A stretch of 64,000 nt of DNA from Serratia ureilytica (GTDB lineage Bacteria > Pseudomonadota > Gammaproteobacteria > Enterobacterales > Enterobacteriaceae), in the NCBI RefSeq assembly GCF_013375155.1, contig NZ_JABXOF010000008.1, positions 257,600 to 321,599 of the forward strand, written 5' to 3'. The notes under the pieces were generated by a model, which made no database searches, was not told where the DNA came from, and saw only the letters and a list, made by a program, of their open reading frames with translations. Below, piece after piece: positions 28,038 through 38,582 of this stretch (its first letter is position 1; each line of letters begins with the position of its first letter). The position numbers were made by a program, and so were the translations under genes.

Positions 28038-29015
28038 TTAGCGCCGCGCCGCGATCACCGCCGGATTGGCGCTCAAAAACACCCAGGACGCGATCACGAA
28101 CGGCATGGTCAACGACGGCATCCCCAGCGGAGCCAGCAAGGTATTGAAAGCCCCCTGCGCCAGCACCGTGAAAATCACGCCGAGCAGCGTATAGATCAGC
28201 ACCCGCCGGCCGGGCGGGTTGAAGACGGAACCCAGCGCCACCGCCGTCAGCACCGCGCTGAAAGCATATAGCCCGGCGAAGACCGCCTGCGGATCGGCGC
28301 CGATCGCCAGCGCGGTGATCACCGCCAGCAAGGCGCCGAAAAAACCCAGCGCCATCGCGTGCGGCGACGAAACCGCCAGCCCGAGCAACAGCAGCACGCC
28401 GCCGCTCACGCTGCTGCACAAAAAGACCTGGGAGACGCCGTGCAACGCACCGCTCAACACCTCCGCCAGGTCGGGATGCGGGTTGAACACCGCGCCGTCG
28501 GCCGGGATGGCCGCCGGCGGCAACCGCACATGCCGCAGATGGCTGAACGGGTAGCTGGCCAGCAGCACCGTCCAGGTGGTCAGCACGAAAGGCGCGGTCA
28601 GCGCCGCGATCTTCCAGGTACGCAGCAGCCGATTGAGGCCGACGGTGACGATCACCGAGATCGCGCTGCTGAAGATCACGCCGATCCACAGCCAGACAGA
28701 GGGCAGCAAAAAAGTCGGCAGCGCGGCGCCGACCAGGCAGCCGTTGTAGCCATAGAGACCGGTGCGCAACGCTGCGCGATCGTCCACCAACCACGCCGCG
28801 CTGAGCGTCGCCGCCGCCGTACCCAGCAGGCAGCCGAAGGCCACCTGCGGCAGCCCCTCTTCCCAGGCGCCCACGAAAATGGCGATGAAAAACAATAATC
28901 CGGTCAAAGGGTTATTTTGAAACATCACCTGCGAACAGCCGCGCAGCACCGCATCCGTCACCGCCGCTATTCGGCTGCGGGCGCACAACGCCGCCCAACT
29001 CCACTTTGTCGTCAT
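28038..29015 (-). CDS. yut: Urea channel/transporter, UT family
   Basis: The protein lets urea into the cell for urease. The 325-residue membrane protein shows the two-fold repeat of the UT family: the motifs YGYNGCLVGAALPTF (about 88-102) and LYAFSAVLTAVALGSVF (about 230-246) correspond to each other in the two halves, and each half has LLASYP/FLSANP-like hydrophobic stretches. Its place right after ureD matches Yersinia yut. The start ATG at 29015 is 19 bases from the ureD stop. Confidence 0.9.
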   Translation of the reverse strand: MTTKWSWAALCARSRIAAVTDAVLRGCSQVMFQNNPLTGLLFFIAIFVGAWEEGLPQVAFGCLLGTAAATLSAAWLVDDRAALRTGLYGYNGCLVGAALPTFLLPSVWLWIGVIFSSAISVIVTVGLNRLLRTWKIAALTAPFVLTTWTVLLASYPFSHLRHVRLPPAAIPADGAVFNPHPDLAEVLSGALHGVSQVFLCSSVSGGVLLLLGLAVSSPHAMALGFFGALLAVITALAIGADPQAVFAGLYAFSAVLTAVALGSVFNPPGRRVLIYTLLGVIFTVLAQGAFNTLLAPLGMPSLTMPFVIASWVFLSANPAVIAARR

Positions 29016-29034
29016 GACCGCTTCCCGCTGCAGA

Positions 29035-29982
29035 CTAGCGCCAGATAAAAGGCTCGGGCAGCGTCACGCCCAGGATTTCCTCCCGGGCGACGCGCCAGAA
29101 AGCGCGAATCGCCGCCTTCACCTGGCGCGCCTCTTTGCCCAAAGCCTTAAAGATCAGCCCGCACTCATTGGGCAACCGGCTGACGCCGCTGGCGATCCCC
29201 TCAGCCTCGTCATAGCGGGGCGCGATGCGATCGAGGATCCGCTGATGATGCTCGGGCGGCGTCAGCAGGATCACATTGCCGAACACATCGAACGGCCCCA
29301 TCACGCCGACCCCATTCAGCGGATGTTTATGCGGTTCCAGCACATAGCGCTCGACAAACAGCGTGTTGCCCTCGGGGCGACAGGCGCTGATGCGCGAAGA
29401 GTAAACGTCGAATCTGAAACCGCGATCCGCCTGATGGTGTTTGCGTCCCGACATCAGGATCTCGCCATAGAGCAGCGTCGCCGTGGGGTGCAGCGTAATG
29501 CGGGTATCGGTAATGAAGCGCGAGCCGCAGTGAGGGATCACCGGATCGGGCATCATCTCCAGATAGCTGCCCTCTTCGAGCGTCAGCGTCTGCATCTGCG
29601 CCGCGTAGTTATTTTCCATGGCGTGGATCTTGGTCGCCGATTGAGTGGTGACATGCCCGCAGGCCCGGGGGGCGACCTGCACCTCGAGCGTCAGGCGATC
29701 GCCCTGCAAGATGCAGCCCGAGGTGGAGATGACGAATACGCACGGCATCTGCGGCAGCGCCTCGTCCCAATACAGCGCCCGCTGCACCAGAAATGGCACG
29801 CGCCGCTCCATTTGCCGCAGCACGCTACGATGCCCGTTCAGCGCGAACCCCAGCCGCAGATAGCCGGTTTTGCCCACGCCGCCGCTGGCCATCTGCGGCG
29901 GTTCGTCCTGGTAGGCGGCCAACTCCGGCGCGTCGGCGCCGAGTTGCGCCACGCGCCTCGCCGCTTCGCTGACGGCCGTCAT
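29035..29982 (-). CDS. ureD: Urease accessory protein UreD
   Basis: UreD (UreH) forms the scaffold that joins UreF and UreG to apo-urease and is thought to carry nickel through an internal tunnel. The 315-residue protein has the family segments [21 protein letters not shown] and [14 protein letters not shown]. It is shifted to the end of the accessory set (ureEFGD order), as in Yersinia, and its start overlaps ureG's stop by 4 bases. Confidence 0.96.
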   Translation of the reverse strand: MTAVSEAARRVAQLGADAPELAAYQDEPPQMASGGVGKTGYLRLGFALNGHRSVLRQMERRVPFLVQRALYWDEALPQMPCVFVISTSGCILQGDRLTLEVQVAPRACGHVTTQSATKIHAMENNYAAQMQTLTLEEGSYLEMMPDPVIPHCGSRFITDTRITLHPTATLLYGEILMSGRKHHQADRGFRFDVYSSRISACRPEGNTLFVERYVLEPHKHPLNGVGVMGPFDVFGNVILLTPPEHHQRILDRIAPRYDEAEGIASGVSRLPNECGLIFKALGKEARQVKAAIRAFWRVAREEILGVTLPEPFIWR

Positions 29983-30614
29983 AACGCCGCCGACGGCGCG
30001 TGGGTGAACAGGAAATCACGCATGATCATGTCCACCAGTTCGTCGATGCCTTCGCCAGTTTTGCAGTTGGTGAGGATATAAGGCCGCTCGCCGCGCACCA
30101 CGCGCGTATCGTGTTCCATCACCGCCAGGCTGGCGCCGACGTACGGCGCCAAATCGATTTTGTTGATCACCAGGATGTCGGCCTGAACCAGGCCCGGGCC
30201 ATTTTTGCGCGGGATCTTTTCCCCTTCGGCGACGTCGATAACGTAGATGTAAAAGTCCGCCAGCGCCGGGCTGAAGGTCAACGTCAGGTTATCGCCGCCG
30301 CTCTCGATCATCACCACGTCGCTGTCCGGGAAACGGGCCTCCATCTCCTCCACCGCGGCGATATTCATGCTCGGATCCTCGCGCACCGCGGTATGCGGGC
30401 AGGCGCCGGTTTCCACGCCCAGAATTTTCTCCTCGTCGAGGATCCCCTTGAGCGTGCGCTTGACCTGTTTGGCGTCTTCGGTAGTGACGATGTCGTTGGT
30501 GATGATTAACGGGCTGATGCCCCGTTCGATCAGGCGCGGCGTAATGACTTCGATAATCGCGGTCTTGCCCGAGCCTACCGGGCCGCCGATGCCAATGCGG
30601 GTAATTTTCTTCAC
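29979..30614 (-). CDS. ureG: Urease accessory GTPase UreG
   Basis: UreG is a SIMIBI-class GTPase that provides the energy for nickel insertion. The 211-residue protein has the P-loop [10 protein letters not shown] (about 9-18), the metal-binding motif ACPHT (Cys-Pro-His, near 72-76), and [11 protein letters not shown] for guanine recognition. The start is a GTG with AAGGA 9 bases upstream. It lies 19 bases after ureF and overlaps ureD by 4 bases. Confidence 0.98.
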   Translation of the reverse strand: MKKITRIGIGGPVGSGKTAIIEVITPRLIERGISPLIITNDIVTTEDAKQVKRTLKGILDEEKILGVETGACPHTAVREDPSMNIAAVEEMEARFPDSDVVMIESGGDNLTLTFSPALADFYIYVIDVAEGEKIPRKNGPGLVQADILVINKIDLAPYVGASLAVMEHDTRVVRGERPYILTNCKTGEGIDELVDMIMRDFLFTHAPSAAL

Positions 30615-30633
30615 TCTGCTCGTTCCTTTATCA

Positions 30634-31320
30634 TTAGTTGCTGAACAGTCGGGTAAATGCGCCGACGTGCAGCGCGGCCAGGACGTCGGTCACCGGCGCG
30701 TAAGAGGCCATTTGTTCAACGCCGCCGCGTTCGGCTTCGTCACAAAAAACGTCGATGTCCCGGTTGAGTTGAAACAGGATGCGTTGGGTGTCGATATGGG
30801 TGACGCGCATCAGGCGCATGGCGGCGCTGAGAATGGTCATCGCCACGCCGTACTGATGCATCACCGCCACCTCGCGCGGCCCCGCGCCCAGCGCCGTCAT
30901 CACTACCGCCTGCGTCACCGGATAGGTGCCGGCGGCGCGGCCGGTTTTGATCTGCTCAAGCCACCAGACCACCTGGGGCTCATCACAGATGGCCGCCGTC
31001 ATTTCCGCCAGCTTCTTTCCCATCCTCACCACCATGCTGCGGCCTTCTTCATTCAGCTTGCGGTTGAACAGCGCCCAGTCGTGCCCGATAACCGCCTCGC
31101 GATCGCCCCCCTGCAGCGCCCGGCAGGCCGCCGCGACCGCCCGGCCGTCGCCGCCCGCCGCCTGTTGCAAAGCGGTGCGGGTGAACGATTTCAGCGTGTC
31201 GACATCGCGCACGATGCCGGCCTGGATCGCCGACTCGACGCCATTGGAAAAGGCAAACGCCCCCACCGGCAGCACCGAGTCGGCAAACTGCAGGATGCGA
31301 ATCAGCTGAACAGCGTTCAT
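30634..31320 (-). CDS. ureF: Urease accessory protein UreF
   Basis: UreF is a helical protein that joins UreD and UreG in the activation complex and controls GTP hydrolysis. The 228-residue length fits. Conserved [21 protein letters not shown] occurs at the N-terminus, split by one residue from the usual form, and the C-terminal [13 protein letters not shown] tail is present. It overlaps ureE by 4 bases. Confidence 0.96.
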   Translation of the reverse strand: MNAVQLIRILQFADSVLPVGAFAFSNGVESAIQAGIVRDVDTLKSFTRTALQQAAGGDGRAVAAACRALQGGDREAVIGHDWALFNRKLNEEGRSMVVRMGKKLAEMTAAICDEPQVVWWLEQIKTGRAAGTYPVTQAVVMTALGAGPREVAVMHQYGVAMTILSAAMRLMRVTHIDTQRILFQLNRDIDVFCDEAERGGVEQMASYAPVTDVLAALHVGAFTRLFSN

Positions 31321-31913
31321 TTCAATTTGATCACATGCTGACCGAGGAATGGGCTGTCAACATGCACATGGGTGGCGGAATCCTCCGCGCCGCCGAACAG
31401 CAGGCGCGCTTCGGGCTGGGTCAGATGCGGCAAAATGCTTTCACCCTTCACGAACGAATAAGGCAGCGCATGAAAGCCGTGGGTTTTCATCACCGAATCC
31501 ATCACCTTGGTCGCCACCGTCAGCGGAATAAAGATGCGATCGCCCTTGATGACTGACTTCCAGTGCTGATTGCCCAGCGCATGCCCCAATTCGAACGCGG
31601 TCTTCAGCACCGTAGCCATATCGGTCGCCAGCAGCGACTCAAGATGGATTACCATCACATCGCGCAGGTTCATCTGCACCACCACCGCGCTGTGGTTCGC
31701 TTCGTCCCAAAGCAGCACATCGCCGTCGGCCAGCACCTGGTGACGATCGAGGGAAATGCCGAGATCCTGACCATCGCGGGTGGTTTTGCGGCACCGGCTT
31801 TTCTGCGCCTCCCACTGCGAAAGCGCCAGCACGTCCAGCGAGGCGTGTTGCAAGCGCTCACGCCAGTCGGCATCCCGTTTGATATTGCCGAGTATCTTTT
31901 CAATCACGATCAT
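31317..31913 (-). CDS. ureE: Urease accessory nickel metallochaperone UreE
   Basis: UreE delivers nickel to the activation complex. The 198-residue protein has the N-terminal peptide-binding domain and the metal-binding domain with [13 protein letters not shown] (about 106-118). The conserved interface histidine is in that region. The C-terminus ends [14 protein letters not shown] and lacks the histidine-rich tail of Klebsiella UreE, so it should hold fewer nickel ions. It follows ureC by 12 bases. Confidence 0.95.
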   Translation of the reverse strand: MIVIEKILGNIKRDADWRERLQHASLDVLALSQWEAQKSRCRKTTRDGQDLGISLDRHQVLADGDVLLWDEANHSAVVVQMNLRDVMVIHLESLLATDMATVLKTAFELGHALGNQHWKSVIKGDRIFIPLTVATKVMDSVMKTHGFHALPYSFVKGESILPHLTQPEARLLFGGAEDSATHVHVDSPFLGQHVIKLK

Positions 31914-31925
31914 GAGCGGCGGTTC

Positions 31926-33641
31926 CTAGCTGAAGAAGTAGCGTTGATTAAGCACGGCGGTGGCGATCGGTTTCACCGTGGCGTGTTCGCCGTTGACCTT
32001 GACGGCGAAGGTTTCGGGATCCACCTCGATGTGCGGCGTTTCCGCATTGCGCACCATGTCCTGCTTGGAGATCGCGCGGCAGTTATGCACTGCCATCACC
32101 TGCCGCTCCAGCCCCAGTTTCTCTTTGATGCCGTCGTGCAATGCCGCGCCGGAGACGAAGGTGACGCAGGTTTCCTGCAGCGATTTGCCCATGGCGCCGA
32201 ACATCGGTCGGTAGAACGTGGGCTGCGGCGTCGGCAACGACGCGTTGGGATCGCCCATCACCGCCCAGTTAATCATCCCGCCCTTGATCACCAGCTTCGG
32301 CTTGGCACCGAAGAAGCGCGGCTCCCACAGCACCAGATCGGCCATCTTGCCGACCTCGACCGAACCCAGCACGTGGCTGATGCCCTGCGCGATCGCCGGG
32401 TTGATGGTGATCTTCGCCACGTAGCGCAGCACGCGGAAGTTATCGTGTTCCGCCGCATCTTCCGGCAGCTTGCCGCGCGCGGCTTTCATCGCGTGTGCCG
32501 TCTGCATCACCCGCAGCCAGTTTTCGCCAACCCGCCCCATCGCCTGGGAGTCGCTGGAAAACATCGACAGCACGCCCATGTCGTGCAGCACGTTTTCCGC
32601 GGCGATGGTTTCCGGCCGCACCCGGCTTTCGGAAAACGCCACGTCGGCCGGCACATTGGGGTTGAGGTTGTGGCACACCATGATCATGTCGAACAGTTCG
32701 GCCTGACTGTTGATGCCGAACGGCAGCGTGGGGTTGGTGGAGCTCGGCAAGACGTTCATCTGCGCGGCGACCTTGATGATATCCGGCGAGTGCCCGCCGC
32801 CGGCGCCTTCGGTGTGGAAGGTGTGGATAGTGCGCCCTTCGAAGGCGTCGATGGTGTCCTCGACGTAGCCGCCCTCGTTCAGACTGTCGGTATGCACCGC
32901 CACCTGAATATCCATGTCGTCGGCCACCCGCAGCGCGTGGCGCAGCGCGGAGTTGGTGGCGCCCCAGTCCTCATGCACCTTCAGCCCGGCCACGCCGGCG
33001 GCGATTTGTTCGACCAGCGGCGCAGCGTGCGAAGCGTGCCCCTTGCCGAGCATTCCCACGTTGACCGGCATGTTCTCGAAGGCGCGCAGCATGCGGTGGA
33101 TATGCCAAGGCCCGGCGGTCACCGTGGTGCCGTTGGAACCGTCGGTCGGCCCGACGCCGCCGCCGAAGAAGGTCGTCACGCCGTTGGAGAGCGCATGTGC
33201 GGCCTGATGCGGCGAAATGAAATGAATGTGCGTATCGATGCCGGCGGCGGTCAGGATCAGGTGTTCGCCCGAGATGGCGTCGGTGCTGACCCCCACCACC
33301 ATGCCGGGCGTGACGCCGTTCATCATCGCCGGGTTGCCGCTTTTGCCAATGCCGGCGATCAGGCCGTTTTTAATGCCGACGTCCGCCTTGATCACCCCTT
33401 GCCGGGCGTCCAGAATGGTCACATTGGTAATGACCAGATCCAACACATTGTCGCTGGTTAATCGGTTATCGGCGCCCATGCCGTCGCGCAGCGACTTACC
33501 GCCGCCGTAGACCGATTCCTCACCGTAACCGCGCAGATCTTTTTCTATTTCAATAAACAGTTGCGTATCGCCCAAGCGAATTTTATCGCCGGTGGTCGGG
33601 CCGAACAGCCCGGCATATTCCTGCCTGGAGATCGTTGGCAT
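31926..33641 (-). CDS. ureC: Urease alpha subunit
   Basis: UreC carries the dinuclear nickel centre that hydrolyses urea to ammonia and carbamate. The 571-residue protein has all active-site residues: His138 and His140 (THIH), carbamylated Lys221 and His223 (GLKVHEDWG), His250, His276, flap Cys323 and catalytic His324 (MVCHNLNP), and Asp364. Most of the sequence follows the Yersinia form, including HN instead of Klebsiella's HH after Cys323. It starts 3 bases after ureB. Confidence 0.99.
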   Translation of the reverse strand: MPTISRQEYAGLFGPTTGDKIRLGDTQLFIEIEKDLRGYGEESVYGGGKSLRDGMGADNRLTSDNVLDLVITNVTILDARQGVIKADVGIKNGLIAGIGKSGNPAMMNGVTPGMVVGVSTDAISGEHLILTAAGIDTHIHFISPHQAAHALSNGVTTFFGGGVGPTDGSNGTTVTAGPWHIHRMLRAFENMPVNVGMLGKGHASHAAPLVEQIAAGVAGLKVHEDWGATNSALRHALRVADDMDIQVAVHTDSLNEGGYVEDTIDAFEGRTIHTFHTEGAGGGHSPDIIKVAAQMNVLPSSTNPTLPFGINSQAELFDMIMVCHNLNPNVPADVAFSESRVRPETIAAENVLHDMGVLSMFSSDSQAMGRVGENWLRVMQTAHAMKAARGKLPEDAAEHDNFRVLRYVAKITINPAIAQGISHVLGSVEVGKMADLVLWEPRFFGAKPKLVIKGGMINWAVMGDPNASLPTPQPTFYRPMFGAMGKSLQETCVTFVSGAALHDGIKEKLGLERQVMAVHNCRAISKQDMVRNAETPHIEVDPETFAVKVNGEHATVKPIATAVLNQRYFFS

Positions 33642-33644
33642 GCT

Positions 33645-34091
33645 TTATTCCTCGTCCGTCTTGATGGGCGCCTGATCGCGGTTTTTATAACCCAGCTCAA
33701 TAGCTCGCTTTACATCTATAGTTTTCTTTACTCTTTCACCGGCGGCTACCGGGCTGTCGCCCGCCCAACCGTCCACCAGATTATTAAAACCATAAACCGT
33801 TTGCTTGCCGCCGATGGCAATAAGCGCCACCTCGATTTCATCGCCGGGCTCAAAACGGATCGCCGTCGTGGCGGTGATATTTAACCGTTTGCCAAAGGCG
33901 GCAGCGCGATCGAACTGCAGCGCTTTGTTGGCTTCGAAGAAATGAAAGTGTGAGCCGACCTGAATAGGCCTGTCGCCGGTATTGCGCACCGTTAAAATAA
34001 CCGTCTCGCGATCTTCATTGAAGGTGATGGGACTTTCGGACAGGATATAGCCGCCTGGCGGCACGTGCTTTTCTTTGTCATGCTTTTTCAT
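33645..34091 (-). CDS. ureB: Urease beta subunit
   Basis: UreB is a structural subunit of the (alpha beta gamma)3 enzyme. The 148-residue protein is longer than the 101-106 residues of Klebsiella because of extra residues at both ends (a lysine-rich start [14 protein letters not shown] and a charged tail), as in Yersinia. The core [31 protein letters not shown] is typical in pattern. It lies 55 bases after ureA. Confidence 0.97.
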   Translation of the reverse strand: MKKHDKEKHVPPGGYILSESPITFNEDRETVILTVRNTGDRPIQVGSHFHFFEANKALQFDRAAAFGKRLNITATTAIRFEPGDEIEVALIAIGGKQTVYGFNNLVDGWAGDSPVAAGERVKKTIDVKRAIELGYKNRDQAPIKTDEE

Positions 34092-34146
34092 CGAAATACC
34101 TGTGCTGATAAGATTCGTCCATGGGATTCAGGAAGGCCATCGGCGC

Positions 34147-34449
34147 TTATTGAATAGGATCGTGCACCGTCACCAGGCGGCTGCCGTCGCTGAATATCGC
34201 CTCGACCTGCACATGCGGGATCAAGTCCGCCACGCCGTCCATGACGTCATCGCGGCTCAAAACCTGCCGCGTGTCGTTCATGACTTCTTCCAGCGTTTTT
34301 CCCTCGCGGGCGCCCTCCAGCGCCGCGGTGGTAATAATGGCCACCGCCTCGGGATAATTAAGCTTTATCCCTCTGGATTTTCGTTTTAATGCGACGTCAG
34401 CCAGGGTATAGACCATCAGCTTTTCGATTTCTCTTGGCGTTAATTGCAT
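34147..34449 (-). CDS. ureA: Urease gamma subunit
   Basis: UreA is the smallest structural subunit of urease. The 100-residue protein has the invariant [20 protein letters not shown] start (one residue differing from the commonest form), KLNYPEAVA and the VTVHDPI end. It is the first gene of the leftward urease operon. The promoter must lie in the AT-rich 34450-34918 region; a GGAGTGCTCC-type leader precedes the ATG. Confidence 0.98.
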   Translation of the reverse strand: MQLTPREIEKLMVYTLADVALKRKSRGIKLNYPEAVAIITTAALEGAREGKTLEEVMNDTRQVLSRDDVMDGVADLIPHVQVEAIFSDGSRLVTVHDPIQ

Positions 34450-34918
34450 GGAGCACTCCGATCTCGATAGAAATAATCAGACAAAGTGAGGCCAAAGGTT
34501 ACTTATAGTTAATAACCTTGCGTTATTTATTTACGATTGCCCGACACTCGAATAATCTAGGGGGTAATATTGAGATAATCAACCCGCTGCTTTATTCAAA
34601 CCCAAGCATGAGTTATCCCATTTCTTAAAAAAGTAACGGCGACGTGATAGTTTTTATCGATAAAAAGTCTTTTTTCATCTTCCCACCCCCACAATAAAAC
34701 GATCAAAAAAAGAACGAATGGCGTTTTTTTTATTTTAATCACCGTCATGAAAGCCAGATAAATAAGCACTGTCCTTATGGATGGCGTTAATATTAAAGAC
34801 ATGTAACCAACGGTCATAAAATATAATTAAATTTACAAATAAGACGCGAGTGAAAATACCTTTTTAGTTAAAAACAATTTATCTATTCTGTTACTGATGC
34901 CAATAAGTTATTAAAAAA
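34450..34918. other. AT-rich region between ureA and mtnK
   Basis: About 470 bases much richer in A+T than the flanks. It holds the ure promoter, the dyad at 34495-34519, and a doubtful 73-codon minus-strand frame at 34596-34817 with a hydrophobic middle but no clear ribosome-binding site; I do not accept that frame as a gene. The composition break suggests an old insertion boundary or strong H-NS-type silencing. Confidence 0.45.
34495..34519. promoter_or_regulatory. Dyad upstream of ureA
   Basis: AAGGTTA (34495-34501) and TAACCTT (34513-34519) form a 7-bp inverted repeat with an 11-base AT-rich centre. It lies 46 bases upstream of the ureA ATG, at a possible promoter (TATAAG on the minus strand in the centre). 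It may be an operator; the regulator is not known. Confidence 0.4.
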
Positions 34919-34940
34919 AAACCCGGCCGCAGCCGGGTTT
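34919..34940 (-). terminator. Intrinsic terminator of mtnK
   Basis: AAACCCGGC (34919-34927), CGCA, GCCGGGTTT (34932-34940). On the minus strand it runs into a long T-run (about nine T). It lies 21 bases after the mtnK stop. Confidence 0.88.
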
Positions 34941-34961
34941 GCCTCATTACTGTCGGGCTCT

Positions 34962-36161
34962 TCAGCCTTGCTGACGAATGCGCGCCAACAGCGCGTCGAT
35001 ATGCTCGATCTGCGGCGCATTGACGATCAGCGTGCGCCCCAAACCCAGCGCATGACGCTGACAGTCGAGGCGCATGTCGGCGTCGGCGATGCTGTCCAGA
35101 TCGGCGACGTGCGCCAGGCCGATAGTGCGCCGAATCAGCTCTGTGCCGCAGTACCCTACCGCATCAGTCCAGACCTGCTGCAGGAACTGCTCGGCGTAAC
35201 CCGGCGTCGCCAGCGCCGCATCGCGGCTTTGCTGATGGCACAGCGCCAGGAAACGATCGGCAAAGATCAGCCACAGCTCGCGCACATCCTGCAGACGCTG
35301 CTCGCGCCCGGCGGCGGCGTCGCGCGGCCCGTACAGCCCAGGCTGGCCGCAATAGTTGAGCAGCAGATTGCCTAACGCAGTGCCGACATCAAAACCGATC
35401 GGGCCGTAGAAACCGAATTCAGCGTCGATCGCTTTCAATCGTCCTTCCGCCACGAAAATTGAACCGCTGTGGATATCCCCGTGCAACAACGCCTCCGCCT
35501 TGCTGAGAAAGCGGTGTTTCAGGCCGGCCACCGCCAGCTTCAGCGGCACATCCTCACGCAACGCCTGCACCTGCGGCAACAGCGCCGCCTCGAACTGATT
35601 GCGCTCATGGTCGATATAGGGATCGGTAAAGAACAGATCTTCGGTGATCTGGCACAGTTCGGGGTTGGTGAAGCGGCTGACTTCCGCTTTTTTCTGCTGC
35701 GCCGACTGATAAAAATCGGAGGTGTGGAACAGCGTTTGCGCCAGGTATTCCGCCAGCTGACCGGCCGCCAGCGGATGATAGTTCCCCTGCACCAGTTCGC
35801 TGCGCCAGATGCGATGGTCGGAGAGATCTTCTTGCACCATCACCGCCAACTCGGGATCGTGGTGCAGGACTTTTACCGTATGTCGCGGGCAGAAACCGCC
35901 GTGGATCAACAGCGTTTCCGCTTCGATGCGCGCCCGATCCAGCGTCAGCGGCCAGGATTCGCCCACGCAGCGCACGTACGGCAACGCCTGTTTGACGATC
36001 ACCCGGCTCACGCCTTCGCGATCGCGGATCTTGAACACCAGGTTCAGGTTGCCGTCGCCGATCTCGTCGGCGCTCACCAGCGCTTGCGGATCGGCCACCT
36101 GCCCGTATTGGCGGGCATATTCAACGGCATCGGCAGCCGTAAACGTACGATAAAGCGACAT
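34962..36161 (-). CDS. mtnK: S-methyl-5-thioribose kinase
   Basis: MtnK phosphorylates 5-methylthioribose to its 1-phosphate, the entry step of this branch of methionine salvage. The 399-residue protein has the aminoglycoside-phosphotransferase-like kinase fold: [10 protein letters not shown] glycine loop (about 33-42), catalytic [11 protein letters not shown] (about 227-237) and [13 protein letters not shown] (about 246-258) in place of DFG. It is divergent from mtnA, with a MetJ operator array between them. Confidence 0.96.
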   Translation of the reverse strand: MSLYRTFTAADAVEYARQYGQVADPQALVSADEIGDGNLNLVFKIRDREGVSRVIVKQALPYVRCVGESWPLTLDRARIEAETLLIHGGFCPRHTVKVLHHDPELAVMVQEDLSDHRIWRSELVQGNYHPLAAGQLAEYLAQTLFHTSDFYQSAQQKKAEVSRFTNPELCQITEDLFFTDPYIDHERNQFEAALLPQVQALREDVPLKLAVAGLKHRFLSKAEALLHGDIHSGSIFVAEGRLKAIDAEFGFYGPIGFDVGTALGNLLLNYCGQPGLYGPRDAAAGREQRLQDVRELWLIFADRFLALCHQQSRDAALATPGYAEQFLQQVWTDAVGYCGTELIRRTIGLAHVADLDSIADADMRLDCQRHALGLGRTLIVNAPQIEHIDALLARIRQQG

Positions 36162-36211
36162 TCCCCAACCCCTCTGTTCTCTCTCGCTGCCCCCAGCGAT
36201 TCTGTTTATTT

Positions 36212-36251
36212 AGACGTAAAAGCATTTGGACGTCTATACATCTGGAAGTCA
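36212..36251. promoter_or_regulatory. Tandem MetJ-box array between mtnK and mtnA
   Basis: Five consecutive 8-base units in exact phase read AGACGTAA, AAGCATTT, GGACGTCT, ATACATCT, GGAAGTCA. Compared with the MetJ box AGACGTCT the third unit matches 7/8 and the first 6/8, while the others are weaker. MetJ with S-adenosylmethionine binds such head-to-tail boxes cooperatively. The array sits 50 bases upstream of mtnK and 56 upstream of mtnA, so it can control both. Confidence 0.8.
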
Positions 36252-36307
36252 TGTTGGCAGAATAGCGTTTCAGATGCAATAACCTCGCAACAAGGAATTA
36301 ACCGCCG

Positions 36308-37336
36308 ATGCAAGCGCTTAACACCACCAGTTTGACCCTGCGGGACAACCGCCTTTGGATCCTCGATCAGCAAGCCCTGCCGCAGGAAAAGCGGTGGCGC
36401 GCCTGCGACAGCGTGGAGGAGTTGGTCGGGCACATTCACAGCCTGCGGGTGCGCGGCGCGCCGCTGATCGGGCTGTCCGCCAGCCTGCTGTTGGCGCTGC
36501 TGGCGGAACGCGGTGTGCCACGCGCCGAGCTGGAACAGGCGCTGCACACGCTACGCGCCGCCCGCCCGACGGCGGTTAACCTGATGAACAATCTGGATTG
36601 CATGAAGCTGGCGCTGGCGGAGCCGGACTGGGCGCCGGCGATGGTGAACGAAGCGCTGCGGCTGGTGGAGGAAGATCGCCGGCTGTGCGATCGCATCGCC
36701 GATCACGGCGCTGGGCTGGTCAAGCCCGGCAGCCGCCTGCTGACCCACTGCAATACCGGCGGGTTGGCCACCGCCGGCGTCGGCACCGCCATCGGCGTGC
36801 TGCTGCACGCCCACCAGCAGGGCAAAGTGCAACAGGTATGGGTTGATGAAACCCGGCCGCTGCTGCAGGGCGGCCGTCTGACCGCCTGGGAACTGGGCGA
36901 GCTGGGCATTCCCTATCGTCTGATCTGCGATTCGATGGCCGCCAGCCTGATGGCGCAGGGCCAGGTCGATGCGGTGTGGGTCGGCGCGGATCGCATCGCC
37001 GCCAACGGCGACGTCGCCAACAAGATTGGCACCTACAGCCTGGCGGTGCTGGCGCACTACCATAGCATTCCATTCTATGTGGCTGCCCCGCATACCACCC
37101 ACGATCCGCACTGTCCGGACGGCGCCGCCATCCCGATCGAGCAACGCGCGGCGGCCGAAGTCACCGGCGTTTCAGGCAGTTTCGGCGCCTGCCAGTGGGC
37201 GCCGGCCGATGCGCCGGTCTGCAATCCGGCGTTCGACGTCACGCCGGCCAAGCTTATCAGCGGGTGGGTGTTCGACAGCGGCGTGATCACGCCGCAGCAG
37301 GTTGAAGCGGGGATTTTCCAGCGGGCGCTGGGTTAA
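36308..37336 (+). CDS. mtnA: S-methyl-5-thioribose-1-phosphate isomerase
   Basis: MtnA converts 5-methylthioribose 1-phosphate to the ribulose form. The 342-residue protein belongs to the eIF2B-like isomerase family, with [10 protein letters not shown] (about 45-54), [10 protein letters not shown], catalytic-region CDSMAASLM (about 198-206, Cys198 or near) and [18 protein letters not shown] (about 224-241) holding the catalytic aspartate. It is divergent from mtnK and converges on mtnD with 17 bases between. Confidence 0.96.
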   Translation: MQALNTTSLTLRDNRLWILDQQALPQEKRWRACDSVEELVGHIHSLRVRGAPLIGLSASLLLALLAERGVPRAELEQALHTLRAARPTAVNLMNNLDCMKLALAEPDWAPAMVNEALRLVEEDRRLCDRIADHGAGLVKPGSRLLTHCNTGGLATAGVGTAIGVLLHAHQQGKVQQVWVDETRPLLQGGRLTAWELGELGIPYRLICDSMAASLMAQGQVDAVWVGADRIAANGDVANKIGTYSLAVLAHYHSIPFYVAAPHTTHDPHCPDGAAIPIEQRAAAEVTGVSGSFGACQWAPADAPVCNPAFDVTPAKLISGWVFDSGVITPQQVEAGIFQRALG

Positions 37337-37353
37337 CGCCCGCCGGTTGACGA

Positions 37354-37896
37354 TCAGTCCAGACGCGGATAGGCATCGGCGATCGTGTCGCCGGTGAAAT
37401 GCGCCACCCAGCCTTCCGGGTTGTCAAATACCCGGATCGCGGTAAAGTGCGGCGCCGAGCCCATATCGAACCAGTGACGGGTGTTGGCCGGCACTGAGAT
37501 CAGATCGTTCTTTTCGCACAGGATCTGGAAGATCTTGCCGTCCAGATGCAGGCAAAACAGCCCCGCCCCTTCAACGAAAAAGCGCACTTCATCCTCGCCG
37601 TGCGTGTGTTCGGACAGGAATTTTTCGCGCAGCGCCTGACGCTGCTCGTGGTCCGGCCGCATGCTGATCACGTCCCAACTCTGGTAGCCCTTTTCCGCCA
37701 CCAGCCGGTCGATCTCATGCTGGTAGGCGGCGATCACCGCCTCCGGCTGCGGGTTGTCGCCCAACTCGCGATCCGCCTGCCAACGCTCAAAGCGCACGCC
37801 GATCTGCGCCAGCTGGCGCTGGATTTCCTGCGCGTCGCGGCTCTGCCACAGCGGCTGCTGCGGTGCTGTATCACTGAAAATGGTCAATCCACTCAT
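37354..37896 (-). CDS. mtnD: Acireductone dioxygenase
   Basis: MtnD oxidises the acireductone; with iron it gives the keto acid precursor of methionine and formate, with nickel an off-pathway product. The 180-residue cupin has the metal ligands HTHGEDE (His97, His99, Glu103) and a fourth histidine in NTRHWFDMG (His141). It is last in the mtnBCD operon, overlapping mtnC by 4 bases. A nickel importer is encoded in the same window, so metal supply could affect which reaction runs (inference). Confidence 0.96.
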   Translation of the reverse strand: MSGLTIFSDTAPQQPLWQSRDAQEIQRQLAQIGVRFERWQADRELGDNPQPEAVIAAYQHEIDRLVAEKGYQSWDVISMRPDHEQRQALREKFLSEHTHGEDEVRFFVEGAGLFCLHLDGKIFQILCEKNDLISVPANTRHWFDMGSAPHFTAIRVFDNPEGWVAHFTGDTIADAYPRLD

Positions 37897-38582
37897 GAGA
37901 CAAACTCCCCTAAATCGATGTGATCAAAACGGCTGACCTGCGGATGCCGGCTCTGTGCGTCCGCCTCATCGCGGATCAGCTGGCAGGTATGCCAGCCGGC
38001 GGCCTGCGCGGCGTCCAGCTCCTGGTGAATATCGGACAGGAACAGCAGTTCGTCGGGCGCGATGCCGATAGCCTGCGCGATGTTGCGGTACGACGCGGTT
38101 TCACGCTTGGCGCCGACGCGGGTGTCGAAATAGCCGCTGAACAGCGGCTGCAGATCGCCGGCGTCGCTGTGGCCGAACAGCAGCTTCTGCGCCTCCACCG
38201 AACCGGAGGAATAAACGTAAAGCTTCAGCCCCTGGCGCTGCCAGGCAGCCAACTGCCCGGCGACCTCCGGATAAAGATGTCCGCGGAAGTCGCCCTCGCG
38301 ATAGCCGCTGCGCCAGATGATGCCCTGCAGCGCCTTGAGCGCGGTGGATTTGCGATCTTCATCCATAAAGCGATACAGCGCGGCGATCAGCGCATCGAGA
38401 TCCGCCTGCGGCTGGTCAATTTCAGCGCGCAGCGCCGCCAACGGCGCGGCGACTTCGCTCTCCGTGGCGTGACGGCGTACAAAATCCGCCAGCCGCTCGC
38501 GGGCATAGGGAAACAGCACCTGATGCACGAAGCGAATATCGCTGGTGGTGCCTTCAATATCGGTCACGATAGCGCGGATCAT
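37893..38582 (-). CDS. mtnC: Enolase-phosphatase E1
   Basis: MtnC is a bifunctional HAD-family enzyme that enolises and dephosphorylates diketo-methylthiopentyl phosphate to the acireductone. The 229-residue protein has the HAD motif I with altered form [11 protein letters not shown] (about 6-16), YSSGSVEAQ as motif II and [12 protein letters not shown] as motif IV. Start and stop overlap mtnB and mtnD by 4 bases each, so the three genes are translationally coupled. Confidence 0.96.
   Translation of the reverse strand: MIRAIVTDIEGTTSDIRFVHQVLFPYARERLADFVRRHATESEVAAPLAALRAEIDQPQADLDALIAALYRFMDEDRKSTALKALQGIIWRSGYREGDFRGHLYPEVAGQLAAWQRQGLKLYVYSSGSVEAQKLLFGHSDAGDLQPLFSGYFDTRVGAKRETASYRNIAQAIGIAPDELLFLSDIHQELDAAQAAGWHTCQLIRDEADAQSRHPQVSRFDHIDLGEFVS

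Noticed and set aside
31563..33461. 632-codon plus-strand open frame
   Set aside because: Antisense shadow of ureC and ureE, which have complete active-site motifs.
34596..34817. 73-codon minus-strand frame in the AT-rich spacer
   Set aside because: Some hydrophobic character but no good ribosome-binding site, no recognised family and AT-rich filler composition.
36162..36307. SAM riboswitch before mtnA or mtnK
   Set aside because: The spacer is too short and shows no SAM-riboswitch core; the ordered 8-mers fit MetJ boxes instead.
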